Shown: one piece after another, positions 10,442-18,947 of the stretch | Position numbering within the stretch: the first letter of the stretch is position 1 | Layout of the letters: every line of letters begins with the position of its first letter | NCBI RefSeq assembly: GCF_900099835.1 | Contig: NZ_FNKP01000003.1 | Location: 186,001 to 250,000 of the forward strand | Source of the DNA: Paraburkholderia fungorum | GTDB lineage: Bacteria > Pseudomonadota > Gammaproteobacteria > Burkholderiales > Burkholderiaceae | Direction of reading: 5' to 3' | DNA: 64,000 bases | Notes under the pieces: generated by a model | Seen by the model: the letters and a program-made list of their open reading frames with translations, nothing else | What the model was told of the DNA's origin: nothing | The model's database searches: none | Translations under genes and position numbers: made by a program

Positions 10442-11014
10442 TCAGAGCGTGACGATCTGCTGTAACAGTGCCAGCGCTTTCACTTCGTCAAGACGGCCAG
10501 TCCGCGCTTTGCCCGCGAGCGTCTTGATGAGCGCCTCTGCGATCGGCGCGATACCGACCAGATCGTCCAGGCTGGTGACAGGCGCAGAACGACGCGGCTC
10601 CGCGACGATCTCGGTGAAAGAGGCTGGTGCGGGCTGCGGTTGAGAAGCGGGCGTGGGCGCATCGTTGTCAGCAGGTTGCGGGATTGCCAGATCAGAGCGA
10701 GCCGCGCGGGCTTGGTTCTGCTGCTCCACGACTTGCTCCGTCACGGTGGTAACTTTGTCCTGCTTCGCCTCAGACGATAGAGCGCGCCGATCGCTCGTGG
10801 TCGTCGCCTTCCTGTTTCCGGACTTTCCTGCCACCGCCTTCTCCGGTGTTATCGCTGCAAGCGGTTCCTGCTGACTGGATGCAAGCCGACCCGATGGCGG
10901 ATCGAGCAGAGCCGAGACCGATTCGGGAACATCCGTGACCAGCCGCGGAACGTCGAGCCAGCCGGTTGGCAATCCAAGGCGTTCAGTGAAGCGTTGTGCT
11001 TTGAAATAACTGAA
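10442..11014 (-). pseudogene. Truncated gene resembling the C-terminal part of an XRE-type regulator
   Basis: A minus-strand frame ends at 10442 with about 190 readable residues. Its beginning (QRFTERLGLPTGWLDVPR) resembles the end of the helix-turn-helix domain in Burkholderia XRE proteins, where an 'xxGxPxGWLD' segment is typical. A Pro/Ala/Gln-rich linker and a compact tail (LDDLVGIAPIAEAL onward) follow. No start with a ribosome site is present; the only nearby candidate is a TTG at 10972, inside the conserved segment. The expected DNA-binding N-terminus is missing exactly where the dehydrogenase module at 11097 begins, which suggests truncation by rearrangement. The family call is from pattern only. 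Confidence 0.4.
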
Positions 11015-11096
11015 CGTCGAATTCCGTATTGGACGACGTTGCTCCGTACTTCGTATAGTTCGCTGCCAGGAGGACAGACTACGAGGAGGAGTGACG

Positions 11097-12575
11097 GTGA
11101 TAACCCAATATCAACTTTATATCGACGGCCGCCGCGTGGATGCGACGGACCGCCGTATGTTGCAAAGCATCAATCCCTACACCGCAGAAGTGTGGGCCGA
11201 AATTCCCGATGCCAGCGCAGCCGATGTCGCCAGTGCAGTCGCTGCCGCCAATCGCGCATTCACACAAGGCTGGCGTAACAGTTCGGGCGTGTCGCGAGCC
11301 GCGCTGATGCATCGGCTGGCGACACTGATCGAAGGCGCTGCCGATCGCATGTCGCTGATCGAAACCGCCGACAACGGCAAGCTCGTGCGCGAGACCCGTC
11401 CGCAAATGTTGTGGGTCGGGCGGCAACTGCGTTATTTCGCGGGCTACGCCGACAAGTTGTTCGGTCAGCATGTCCCCATCGATCAGCCGGATACGCTCGA
11501 CTATGTGTCGATGGAGCCATATGGAGTGGTCGGCCTGATCACTGCCTGGAACTCGCCATTGGCATTGCTAGCGAACAAACTCGCGCCTGCTCTCGCGGCT
11601 GGTAACTGCGTCGTCGTGAAGCCGTCGGAACATGCTTCCGCTTCGACACTCGAGTTCGCGTCGCTGGTCGAAGAGGCGGGTTTTCCTCCGGGCGTGTTCA
11701 ACGTGGTCACGGGTGGCGCGGAGACGGGCCGCGCGCTGGTCGAAGATCCGGGTGTGGCACTGATCAGCTTTACGGGCAGTCCGCAAGTGGGCCGCCACAT
11801 TGCAGCTGCAGCGGGGCGGCGTCTCGTACCGGTCAAACTCGAACTCGGCGGCAAGTCACCCAACATCATCTTCGACGATGCGAGCCTCGATCACGCGGTC
11901 GTCGGTGCGCTCGCAGGTATTTTCGGTGCGACCGGACAAACCTGTGTCGCGGGCTCGCGCCTGCTGGTGCAACGCGGCGTCTATGACGAGGTGGTGGATC
12001 GCCTCGTCGAGCGAGCCCAGGCGATCCGCATGGGTGATCCGACCGACCCGCGCACGGAGATGGGCACGGTGGCCAATGAGCCGCAATATCGCCGCATCCT
12101 GTCGATCATCGACGAAGCGCAAAGCGCGGGCGCGCGTCTGGTCACAGGTGGACGGCGCGCGCGGGGACCGGGCCTCGAACAGGGCTATTTCATCGAGCCG
12201 ACCATCTTTAGCGACGTCGACAATCGCAGCGCACTCGCACAGGAGGAGGTGTTCGGACCGGTGCTCGCCATCATTCCCTTCGACACCGAAGCTGAAGCCA
12301 TCGCAATGGCCAACGACAGTCGATACGGCCTCGCCGCCGGCATCTGGTCGCGCGATATTTCCCACGTCATGCGTGTCTCCAAAGCGTTGCAATGCGGCAC
12401 TGTGTGGGTCAACACCTACCGGGCGTTGGCTGCTCAGGCGCCGTTTGGCGGCTTCAAGGAATCGGGTATCGGTCGCGAGCGCGGCGACGCTGGGCTGCGC
12501 GAATATCTCACCACTAAAAACGTCATGATCGATTTCTCGGATTCCGTGCGCGATCCGTTTGCGATCCGGACATGA
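11097..12575 (+). CDS. NAD(P)-dependent aldehyde dehydrogenase
   Basis: About 492 residues, a soluble aldehyde dehydrogenase oxidising an aldehyde to its acid. Visible motifs are the general-base Glu249 in ELGGKSPNI, catalytic Cys283 in GQTCVAGSR, the EEVFGPVL segment and PFGGFKESGIGRE near the end. GTG at 11097 is preferred because AGGAGG (11083-11089) is properly spaced from it; an upstream in-frame GTG at 11091 abuts the ribosome site. It opens a plus-strand set with the 3-hydroxyisobutyrate-dehydrogenase-like enzyme and an MFS importer. The substrate cannot be read from sequence. Confidence 0.88.
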   Translation: MITQYQLYIDGRRVDATDRRMLQSINPYTAEVWAEIPDASAADVASAVAAANRAFTQGWRNSSGVSRAALMHRLATLIEGAADRMSLIETADNGKLVRETRPQMLWVGRQLRYFAGYADKLFGQHVPIDQPDTLDYVSMEPYGVVGLITAWNSPLALLANKLAPALAAGNCVVVKPSEHASASTLEFASLVEEAGFPPGVFNVVTGGAETGRALVEDPGVALISFTGSPQVGRHIAAAAGRRLVPVKLELGGKSPNIIFDDASLDHAVVGALAGIFGATGQTCVAGSRLLVQRGVYDEVVDRLVERAQAIRMGDPTDPRTEMGTVANEPQYRRILSIIDEAQSAGARLVTGGRRARGPGLEQGYFIEPTIFSDVDNRSALAQEEVFGPVLAIIPFDTEAEAIAMANDSRYGLAAGIWSRDISHVMRVSKALQCGTVWVNTYRALAAQAPFGGFKESGIGRERGDAGLREYLTTKNVMIDFSDSVRDPFAIRT

Positions 12576-12621
12576 CAGCAACCCAGCCAGTGTGCGTACT
12601 TTCTAATCTTGTGGAGCAGTC

Positions 12622-13515
12622 ATGAATCAGGAATGGAGCCTCGGATTTGTCGGGCTGGGCGTAATGGGCGAACCGATGAGCACGAACCTCGTGCGCAAGT
12701 CGTCGTTGCCGGTGCATGTGTTCGACATGTCAGCAGAAGCCGTCGCCCGGGTGGTCGAGCACGGCGCGTTGGCGGCGGATTCGATCGAAGCGCTTGCGCA
12801 GCAGGCAGATATTGTGTTTCTCTCGCTGCCTTCCATCGAGCAGGTGAAAGAGGTGTGCGCGGCGCTGGTGGCGTCGCACGGCCGGGCGAAGATGATCGTG
12901 GATATGAGCACTAGCGATGTAGCCGGCACGCGTGAACTGGCCGCCACGCTCGCGGCGAAGGGCATCGATTTCGTCGATGCACCGGTTGCCCGCACGCGCG
13001 AAGCGGCGGTACAGGGTACGTTGTTCATCACCGTCGGCGGCACTGAGAAGCACGTGAGCATGCTGCGGCCTTTGCTCGAATGCATGGGTTCGGACGTGCT
13101 TCATTGCGGTGATATCGGCAGCGGTCAGACGGTGAAGATCCTGAACAACATGATGGTTTTCATGACCGTCAACGCGTTGTCTGAAGTCCTAACGATCGGC
13201 AGGCGCGCGGGGCTCGACGGCGAGGTGCTGTTCAACCTGCTGTCGAAAGGCTCGGCCGACAGTTTCGTGCTGCGCAATCACGGCATGAAGTCGCTGATGC
13301 TGGACAAGTTTCCGGAGAAGGTTTTTCCGCTGGTGTATGCGATCAAGGATGCCGCGTTGGCACTCAACCTCGCCAGGCAAGGCGAATTCGCGCCGCACAT
13401 TGCGCAATACACCTATGACCTGATGTGCCGGACGCGCGATGCGGGTTTTGGACAGAACTATCACCCGGCCATTGTGCAAATGGTGGATGGGCGCATCACC
13501 GCATCCAGCGATTGA
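12622..13515 (+). CDS. NAD(P)-dependent 3-hydroxyacid dehydrogenase (HIBADH family)
   Basis: A 297-residue beta-hydroxyacid dehydrogenase with the N-terminal Rossmann motif GFVGLGVMGEPM and the catalytic Lys172 in GSGQTVKILNN. The usual substrate-loop DAPVSGG is replaced here by DAPVARTREAAVQGTL, so the substrate is probably not 3-hydroxyisobutyrate itself. It follows the aldehyde dehydrogenase by 46 bases, so the two may process consecutive alcohol/aldehyde intermediates. Confidence 0.87.
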   Translation: MNQEWSLGFVGLGVMGEPMSTNLVRKSSLPVHVFDMSAEAVARVVEHGALAADSIEALAQQADIVFLSLPSIEQVKEVCAALVASHGRAKMIVDMSTSDVAGTRELAATLAAKGIDFVDAPVARTREAAVQGTLFITVGGTEKHVSMLRPLLECMGSDVLHCGDIGSGQTVKILNNMMVFMTVNALSEVLTIGRRAGLDGEVLFNLLSKGSADSFVLRNHGMKSLMLDKFPEKVFPLVYAIKDAALALNLARQGEFAPHIAQYTYDLMCRTRDAGFGQNYHPAIVQMVDGRITASSD

Positions 13516-13661
13516 ACGACTGCCGGTTGATGGACGGCGAAGTAATCGTCGTCCCGTTTTTCTGAAAGGCCAGACGAATAACGAAACGGCACGGGACAGA
13601 TCGCTGATCTTCAGCACAGCGCGTGTGACTGCATCCGATGCCGAATAAAGGAGACGAATCC

Positions 13662-14960
13662 ATGACAAGCATCGAAGCCAGTACTATCCGCAAGGTTCGC
13701 CTGCACATTGTTCTGCTGCTGATGGTCTGTTACTTCGCGGCCTATCTGGATCGCGTCAACCTGAGTTTCGCCGCACTCTCGATGAATCATGATCTCGGCC
13801 TGTCGCCGGCGATATTCGGCGCGGGGGCCGGCATCTTCTTTCTCGGCTACGTGCTGTTCGAGGTACCGAGCAACCTGATGTTGCGGCGCTTCGGCGCACG
13901 TCGCTGGTTCGCGCGGATCATGCTGTCGTGGGGCGTGATATCGCTGCTGTTCGCGTTCGTTCACAACACCGCCGGTTTTCTTGGTTTGCGATTCCTGCTC
14001 GGTGCCGCCGAAGCCGGCTTCTTCCCAGGCGTGATGCTGTTTCTGACGGACTGGCTGCCCTCCGCTTATCGCGGGCGCATGGTCGCGTGGTTCGCTGTCG
14101 CGCTGCCGATGTCTGCGGCGCTCGGCGCGCCGATCTCGGGATGGATTCTCAATCTGCATGGTGCGCTGGGACTGCATGGCTGGCAGTGGTTGTTCCTGCT
14201 TGAAGCGCTGCCTTCGCTCGTGCTTGGCATAGTGGTGCTGCGCGTGCTGGCCGATTCTCCGGCCAACGCGCGTTGGCTCGAACCGCAGGAGCGCGCGTGG
14301 CTGGAGCAGACACTGGCCGTCGAGCGCCGCGCGTTGCCGCCCTCGAGTTCACACGGCGCGTGGCATGCGCTGTGCAATTCGCGGGTGTGGCTGCTGGGTT
14401 TCATCTATTGCGGCATCGTCGCGGCAAATTATGGAGTCAGCTTTTTTCTGCCGCAGATCGTGCAGGCGTTCGGCGTGAGCGTGAGCCAGGTGGGACTGAT
14501 GTCAGCGCTGCCGTTCGTGGCTGGCGCAGCGGGATTGATCTGGTGGGGCGCGCGTTCAGATCGTAAGCGTGAACGGCGCTGGCATCTGATGATCCCCGGT
14601 ATCGTCGCGGTGCTCGCATTGAGTGCGGCGGCGCTGACCGAACAACCCGTGCTCCGCCTCGGCGCACTCACGGTAGCAGGCTTCGGCGCGTTCGCCAGCA
14701 TCTCGGTTTTCTGGACAATTCCCGCGGCGATGCTGTCTGAAACGGAAGCACCTGCGGGCTTCGCCGTGCTGAGTTCGATCGGTAATGTAGCGGGATTTTT
14801 CGCGCCGTTTGCGGTGGGCGTACTCAAGCAGATGACGGGTACGTTTTCGAGCGGGCTGCTCGCATTGGCGATATTTATCGCGTTGACGGTGGTGGTGGCG
14901 TCGTCGGTGGTGAGGCCTGTTGTTCGGGCGACGCCGGAGCTGGTGAAAGGGGAAGCCTGA
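13662..14960 (+). CDS. MFS transporter (anion:cation symporter type)
   Basis: A 432-residue major-facilitator permease with twelve predicted membrane segments. The YFAAYLDRVNLSFAAL opening and FEVPSNLMLRRFGARRW in the 2-3 loop are typical of the ACS (tartrate/phthalate/glucarate-like) family, which imports organic anions by proton symport. The ATG at 13662 follows AAAGGAG; an earlier in-frame ATG at 13638 lacks a ribosome site. Likely importer of the carboxylic substrate of this island. Confidence 0.88.
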   Translation: MTSIEASTIRKVRLHIVLLLMVCYFAAYLDRVNLSFAALSMNHDLGLSPAIFGAGAGIFFLGYVLFEVPSNLMLRRFGARRWFARIMLSWGVISLLFAFVHNTAGFLGLRFLLGAAEAGFFPGVMLFLTDWLPSAYRGRMVAWFAVALPMSAALGAPISGWILNLHGALGLHGWQWLFLLEALPSLVLGIVVLRVLADSPANARWLEPQERAWLEQTLAVERRALPPSSSHGAWHALCNSRVWLLGFIYCGIVAANYGVSFFLPQIVQAFGVSVSQVGLMSALPFVAGAAGLIWWGARSDRKRERRWHLMIPGIVAVLALSAAALTEQPVLRLGALTVAGFGAFASISVFWTIPAAMLSETEAPAGFAVLSSIGNVAGFFAPFAVGVLKQMTGTFSSGLLALAIFIALTVVVASSVVRPVVRATPELVKGEA

Positions 14961-15019
14961 ACTGCGCGTGGGCGATGACTGTCTACATGCCGCATGTCGG
15001 CGCAATGTTTGCCTGCGAG

Positions 15020-15928
15020 CTACGGGGCCACCGCCTGCTGCAACGACTCAGTCAGTTGCGGCAGGATTCGCTTCGTCACCTGCAGCGTCAGCGCCGACGC
15101 CCGTTTGTCGCTCCAGATGGCTTCCATTCGTACGCGACCTTCGGTTGGTCGCAGTTCGCGGAAACAGAGTCCCGGGAAAGCACTGTGCGCATAGGAGAGC
15201 GGCACCACGGACACCCCGAAACCCAACCGCACCATCTGAAAGATGATCAGCGGATTGCGCGCCATGTGCTTGAACTCGGGACTGAAACCCGCATCGATGC
15301 ACGACGCGACGACCGCATCGAACACCGCCGGCCCGTGTTCGCGCGAGAGTGCGATCATCGGCTCAATCGCGAGGTCGGACAGAGAGAAGTCGGTGGAATC
15401 GGCCAGTCGATGGCCTTCGGGGAGCACGGCTGCAAGAGGTTCGCTAAAGATCGGCATGTGATGCAGTTTCATCCGGTCGGGCTGAACGTGAACGATGCCG
15501 ATGTCGAGCGTCCCCTGCGCGACGGCAATGACCTGATCTTTCGACTGCATATCGCTGACCGACACATCGACGTGCGGGAAAGTCGTGCGCATCAGGTCCA
15601 GAAATCGCGGCATCACGCCGAACAATGCCGACGTGGCGACCCCCAGCCGCAATACACCCGCATCGGATTGTGCGGTTCGGACAGTGGCATTGATAGCGAC
15701 GCGCAACTGGCCGAGCAGAACCCGGCTCTCCTGGAGAAAGACCGCGCCCGCGTCCGTCAACCGGACCTCGCGACGGGTACGCGCCAGCAGCGTCACCCCC
15801 ATCTCCTCTTCGAGCGATTTGATGTGTTGTGAGAGAGGAGGCTGGGACATGTGCAGCCGCTCCGCGGCCCGGCTGAAACTCAGTTCTTCAGCAACTGCGA
15901 CGAAGGAGCGAAGGTGCCTCATGTCCAT
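15020..15928 (-). CDS. LysR-family transcriptional regulator
   Basis: A 302-residue regulator. The N-terminal winged helix-turn-helix spans about residues 1-60 (MRHLRSFVAVAEELSFSRAAERLHMSQPPLSQHIKSLE region), followed by a co-inducer domain of the CatR/BenM-like class. It is the last gene of the minus-strand set amidohydrolase-MmgE/PrpD-LysR, and is a candidate regulator of that set and of the divergent flavin operon at 18948. Confidence 0.92.
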   Translation of the reverse strand: MDMRHLRSFVAVAEELSFSRAAERLHMSQPPLSQHIKSLEEEMGVTLLARTRREVRLTDAGAVFLQESRVLLGQLRVAINATVRTAQSDAGVLRLGVATSALFGVMPRFLDLMRTTFPHVDVSVSDMQSKDQVIAVAQGTLDIGIVHVQPDRMKLHHMPIFSEPLAAVLPEGHRLADSTDFSLSDLAIEPMIALSREHGPAVFDAVVASCIDAGFSPEFKHMARNPLIIFQMVRLGFGVSVVPLSYAHSAFPGLCFRELRPTEGRVRMEAIWSDKRASALTLQVTKRILPQLTESLQQAVAP

Positions 15929-16058
15929 AGCACGGAGCCTTTTAGAATCAGCGGAAGGAGTCGATGCCGGCCGATCGGCGATGCGCCGCCCGGATGGGCG
16001 GCGGCCCCGGCCAGTCGTGGCTACTGAGCGCCGATTCTAGCAGGCACTGCGGCACGGA

Positions 16059-17462
16059 TCAGGCGAGCGCCCGCGTGATGCTTCGCACGGGGGTGTCCCG
16101 GGAAGCGCCCAGCAGGGTATCGAGCGCGGCATCGACCCGGCTGGCGGGCAAGCCGATGCTCGCGTTGCCGCGAAACTTGGCGACGATCTCCGTGAGACTC
16201 AACGCGCGCTCGCCGCTTCCGAGATTGATCGGCACCTTGACGCGCAGTGTGCCGCCGTCGACAAGCCGCACCGATACCGCACCGGAGAAGTACTTCGGGA
16301 ATTGCGACTCCGTTTCCGCGACACAGTCGACCTTCGCCGCGAGCATCAGGATGTCGGGGTCCCGCAAGCTCTCGTCGCTGAGTTCCGCCAACGTGAAGCG
16401 ACCGCGCAGCAGACAGGCCGCGATGACGAATTGCGCACTGAACTTGGCCTCGTAATCGCTTTTCGGCACGCGTTTGGCGGCAGCAGGCTCCGCGACGATC
16501 GCGAGGGTGGCGGCGGGCAACTCGCAGGTGATACCTGCTATGCGATCGATCGAACCTGTCTGTTCGCGCAATTGCAATGCCGCTTCGGCGCATCCGTGAA
16601 TGAAATGGCAAACCGGATATGGCTTGATCGACGTATCGAGCAGGGTCCACTGTCGACCCAGACCTTCGGCGATGGAATCGGCGTCGACTTCACCGGCAAG
16701 CGCTTGCAGGTGTGTATCGAAGAGTCCGAATTTACCTTCGTACGGCCGATCCGGTCCGGCGAATCCGGCTTGCGCCATGTGCGCCGCCGTGATACCCGAC
16801 AGCGCGCCCCAGCCCGGATGCATGCGCTTGGTCCACGCGCCGTTTTCCAGGAACACCTGGATGCCGGACGTCGTGCTCCCGGCAATGCCCTGCGCGGACA
16901 CGAGTTGATCGAGGCTCAGCTCGAGCAGCTTACCGGCGACGATCGCCGCACTAAAGTGCGAGACGATGCCGGTTGCGTGGAAGCCGACATGATGGAAGCC
17001 GCCTTTGACCGCCCGGCCCAGCCGGATGGCGGTCTCCATTCCCGCCGCGTAGGCGGTGATGAGCTCGCCCCAACTCATGTCGCGTGCTTCGGCGATGGCC
17101 AGTGCCGCAGGCAGGCAAGCCACGGTCGGATGCACGATGCTGGCCGGATGCGTGTCGTCGAAATCGAGGCCGTGCATCAGGTAGCCATTGGCGAACGCGG
17201 CGTCGCGAGGCGACAGCTTGTCGCCGCCGCCGATCACCGTTGAGTCGCCGGCGGCACCCGCGGCACGAATGCCCGCGAGACCCGCCTTCGCGAAGGGGAA
17301 ATTGTGCGACGCAAACGCCAGTCCGATCGCATCGACGATGTGATGGACCGACTTGTTCCAGACCGTATCTGGAATGGCCGCGAGCTGCAGATCGAGCGTG
17401 AAGCGCGCGAGGGATTGCGCGAGATTGCCTGACGGCTGGCGTAATACGGAGGTGCTATGCAT
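16059..17462 (-). CDS. MmgE/PrpD family protein
   Basis: A 467-residue protein of the MmgE/PrpD fold, which includes 2-methylcitrate dehydratase, iminodisuccinate epimerase and cis-aconitate decarboxylase. Seen are HGLDFDDTH, the HPTVACLPAALA block, the GFHATGI segment and HFIHGCAEA. The start is the ATG at 17462 with GGAG five bases upstream; the frame is open further upstream without signals. Likely a dehydratase, isomerase or decarboxylase acting on a polycarboxylate intermediate. It is cotranscribed with the amidohydrolase upstream. Confidence 0.85.
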   Translation of the reverse strand: MHSTSVLRQPSGNLAQSLARFTLDLQLAAIPDTVWNKSVHHIVDAIGLAFASHNFPFAKAGLAGIRAAGAAGDSTVIGGGDKLSPRDAAFANGYLMHGLDFDDTHPASIVHPTVACLPAALAIAEARDMSWGELITAYAAGMETAIRLGRAVKGGFHHVGFHATGIVSHFSAAIVAGKLLELSLDQLVSAQGIAGSTTSGIQVFLENGAWTKRMHPGWGALSGITAAHMAQAGFAGPDRPYEGKFGLFDTHLQALAGEVDADSIAEGLGRQWTLLDTSIKPYPVCHFIHGCAEAALQLREQTGSIDRIAGITCELPAATLAIVAEPAAAKRVPKSDYEAKFSAQFVIAACLLRGRFTLAELSDESLRDPDILMLAAKVDCVAETESQFPKYFSGAVSVRLVDGGTLRVKVPINLGSGERALSLTEIVAKFRGNASIGLPASRVDAALDTLLGASRDTPVRSITRALA

Positions 17463-17562
17463 GGTGTCTCCAGGATCAGGCATGGCGGAATAGGGTCCCG
17501 GCACTTGCGTGCGAGGGTCAGAAAGCGTTGCGACGCAATAGTCAGCGCGAGCTCGGTCAACG

Positions 17563-18633
17563 TTAGCGACCGGCGTCGCCGATCCGATACGTTCGCGCTG
17601 CGGTGTTATAGAAAAGGTCTTGTTTTTCCGACTCGCTGGCGTCAACGGCGAGTCTCTTGAAGGCGTTCCACACCGTGGCATAGCTCGCGGACGCCCGGTC
17701 GACCGGGAAATTGCTCTCGAACATGCAGCGGCTCGCACCGAAGGTTTCGATCACCTCGGTCACCGTGGGCCGCCAGGCATCGGCAAGCGTGGCCGACGAT
17801 GGCGGGTTCGGCTGACTGATGAAGTCGTAGCCGAACACCGTAGTCCCATAGCCGCCGATCTTCATCACGATATTGGGGCAGGCTGCGAGCGGCGCGAGCA
17901 GCGGCAACCATTCGTCGAACGCTGCCTTCTGGCGCTCCGCGTAAGGTCCAACCCCAAGCAGGCCGCCGATGTGATCGACCACGATCGTCGATTCCGGCAC
18001 GCTGCGCGCCAGCTCGATCACATCCTGAAGTTGCGTGTGATACACCCAGGCGTCGAACGTCAGTCCGAGTCGGGCGAGCTGCCGGACGCCCGCGCGAAAC
18101 GCATTATTCGCATAGAGCCCGACGGGCGGTCGCGGCAGCACGCCATGCTGAAACGATTCGTGCCGCGAGGCGGCAAAGCGGATACCGCGAAAACGTCCTT
18201 TGCCCGCGTCGATCTGTGCACCCAGCACCGGCTCGACCGCATCCCCGAGTAGCAGATCGGCGAAGCCGACGATCCCGGCTGCAACATCGGTATTCGCGCC
18301 GCGCGCTTTGGCCGCTTCGGCGAGCCGCACCACGGCGTCGGTTTCGCCCACGGGTTTCATCATTTCGTCGCCCGACTGACGGTATTCCCAGCCGCATTGC
18401 ACGTAGACCGTGCTTTCGATCCGGTGACCGGCGCCGGTATCGCGCAGCAGGTCGTCGAGTCCGTAGCCTCCCCAGTGATGCGAGAAGTGATGATGCGGAT
18501 CGATGATCCGTCGCTGCGGGTCCAGCGCGGGCTCCTGAGCGCTGCCGAGCCATGCGGCACTTGGGGAATGGGTTTGCAGAAGCGGCGGGTTGTTGTGGAC
18601 GGCGCCCGGCGTGGGCTGCGTTGACAGGTTCAC
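17563..18633 (-). CDS. Amidohydrolase (TIM-barrel metal-dependent hydrolase)
   Basis: A 356-residue member of the amidohydrolase-2 family (lactonases, decarboxylases such as 2-pyrone-4,6-dicarboxylate hydrolase relatives). The metal-binding motif IDPHHHFSHHWGG lies at residues 44-56, with later VDHIGG and the family's MFESNFPVD. GTG at 18633 is preferred because AGGAGGAGA lies seven bases upstream. It is first gene of a minus-strand operon and divergent from the monooxygenase operon. It probably opens a lactone or removes a carboxyl group in the same pathway. Confidence 0.82.
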   Translation of the reverse strand: MNLSTQPTPGAVHNNPPLLQTHSPSAAWLGSAQEPALDPQRRIIDPHHHFSHHWGGYGLDDLLRDTGAGHRIESTVYVQCGWEYRQSGDEMMKPVGETDAVVRLAEAAKARGANTDVAAGIVGFADLLLGDAVEPVLGAQIDAGKGRFRGIRFAASRHESFQHGVLPRPPVGLYANNAFRAGVRQLARLGLTFDAWVYHTQLQDVIELARSVPESTIVVDHIGGLLGVGPYAERQKAAFDEWLPLLAPLAACPNIVMKIGGYGTTVFGYDFISQPNPPSSATLADAWRPTVTEVIETFGASRCMFESNFPVDRASASYATVWNAFKRLAVDASESEKQDLFYNTAARTYRIGDAGR

Positions 18634-18721
18634 GAAACGTCTCCTCCAGGTAAATTGCCCGGACCTCGCAATGAATCTGTTCGACGCCCATTGCGGTTCT
18701 TCGGGTCTATTCGTCAAACGG

Positions 18722-18750
18722 ATGAATGCATGACCGATGCTCGCATTCAT
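18722..18750. promoter_or_regulatory. Inverted repeat in divergent promoter
   Basis: ATGAATGC and GCATTCAT, perfect 8-bp arms with 13 bases between, 90 bp upstream of the amidohydrolase start. A possible second operator of the divergent region 18634-18947. Confidence 0.35.
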
Positions 18751-18834
18751 TTGTCCGAGGCCGTGAAAGCATTGCGATTCAGGCCTGGCGACAAGCATAA
18801 CCGGATCGATGTGCGGCCCGAATAGCGTGATTCA

Positions 18835-18860
18835 TTCGATATGCCTATAGATCTATCGAA
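18835..18860. promoter_or_regulatory. LysR-type dyad upstream of the flavin monooxygenase operon
   Basis: TTCGATA and TATCGAA, perfect 7-bp arms 12 bases apart, centred about 100 bp before the monooxygenase start. Size and spacing suit a LysR-family binding box. LysR genes sit on both flanks (15020-15928 and 23631-24584), and either could bind. Confidence 0.45.
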
Positions 18861-18947
18861 CTGTGCAAATTGTCCCAGGTGGCCTCGTGGGAATACCTTT
18901 GCTTCCGTGCACACCGTTGCCAGAACCATCACAAGGACAATCACATC

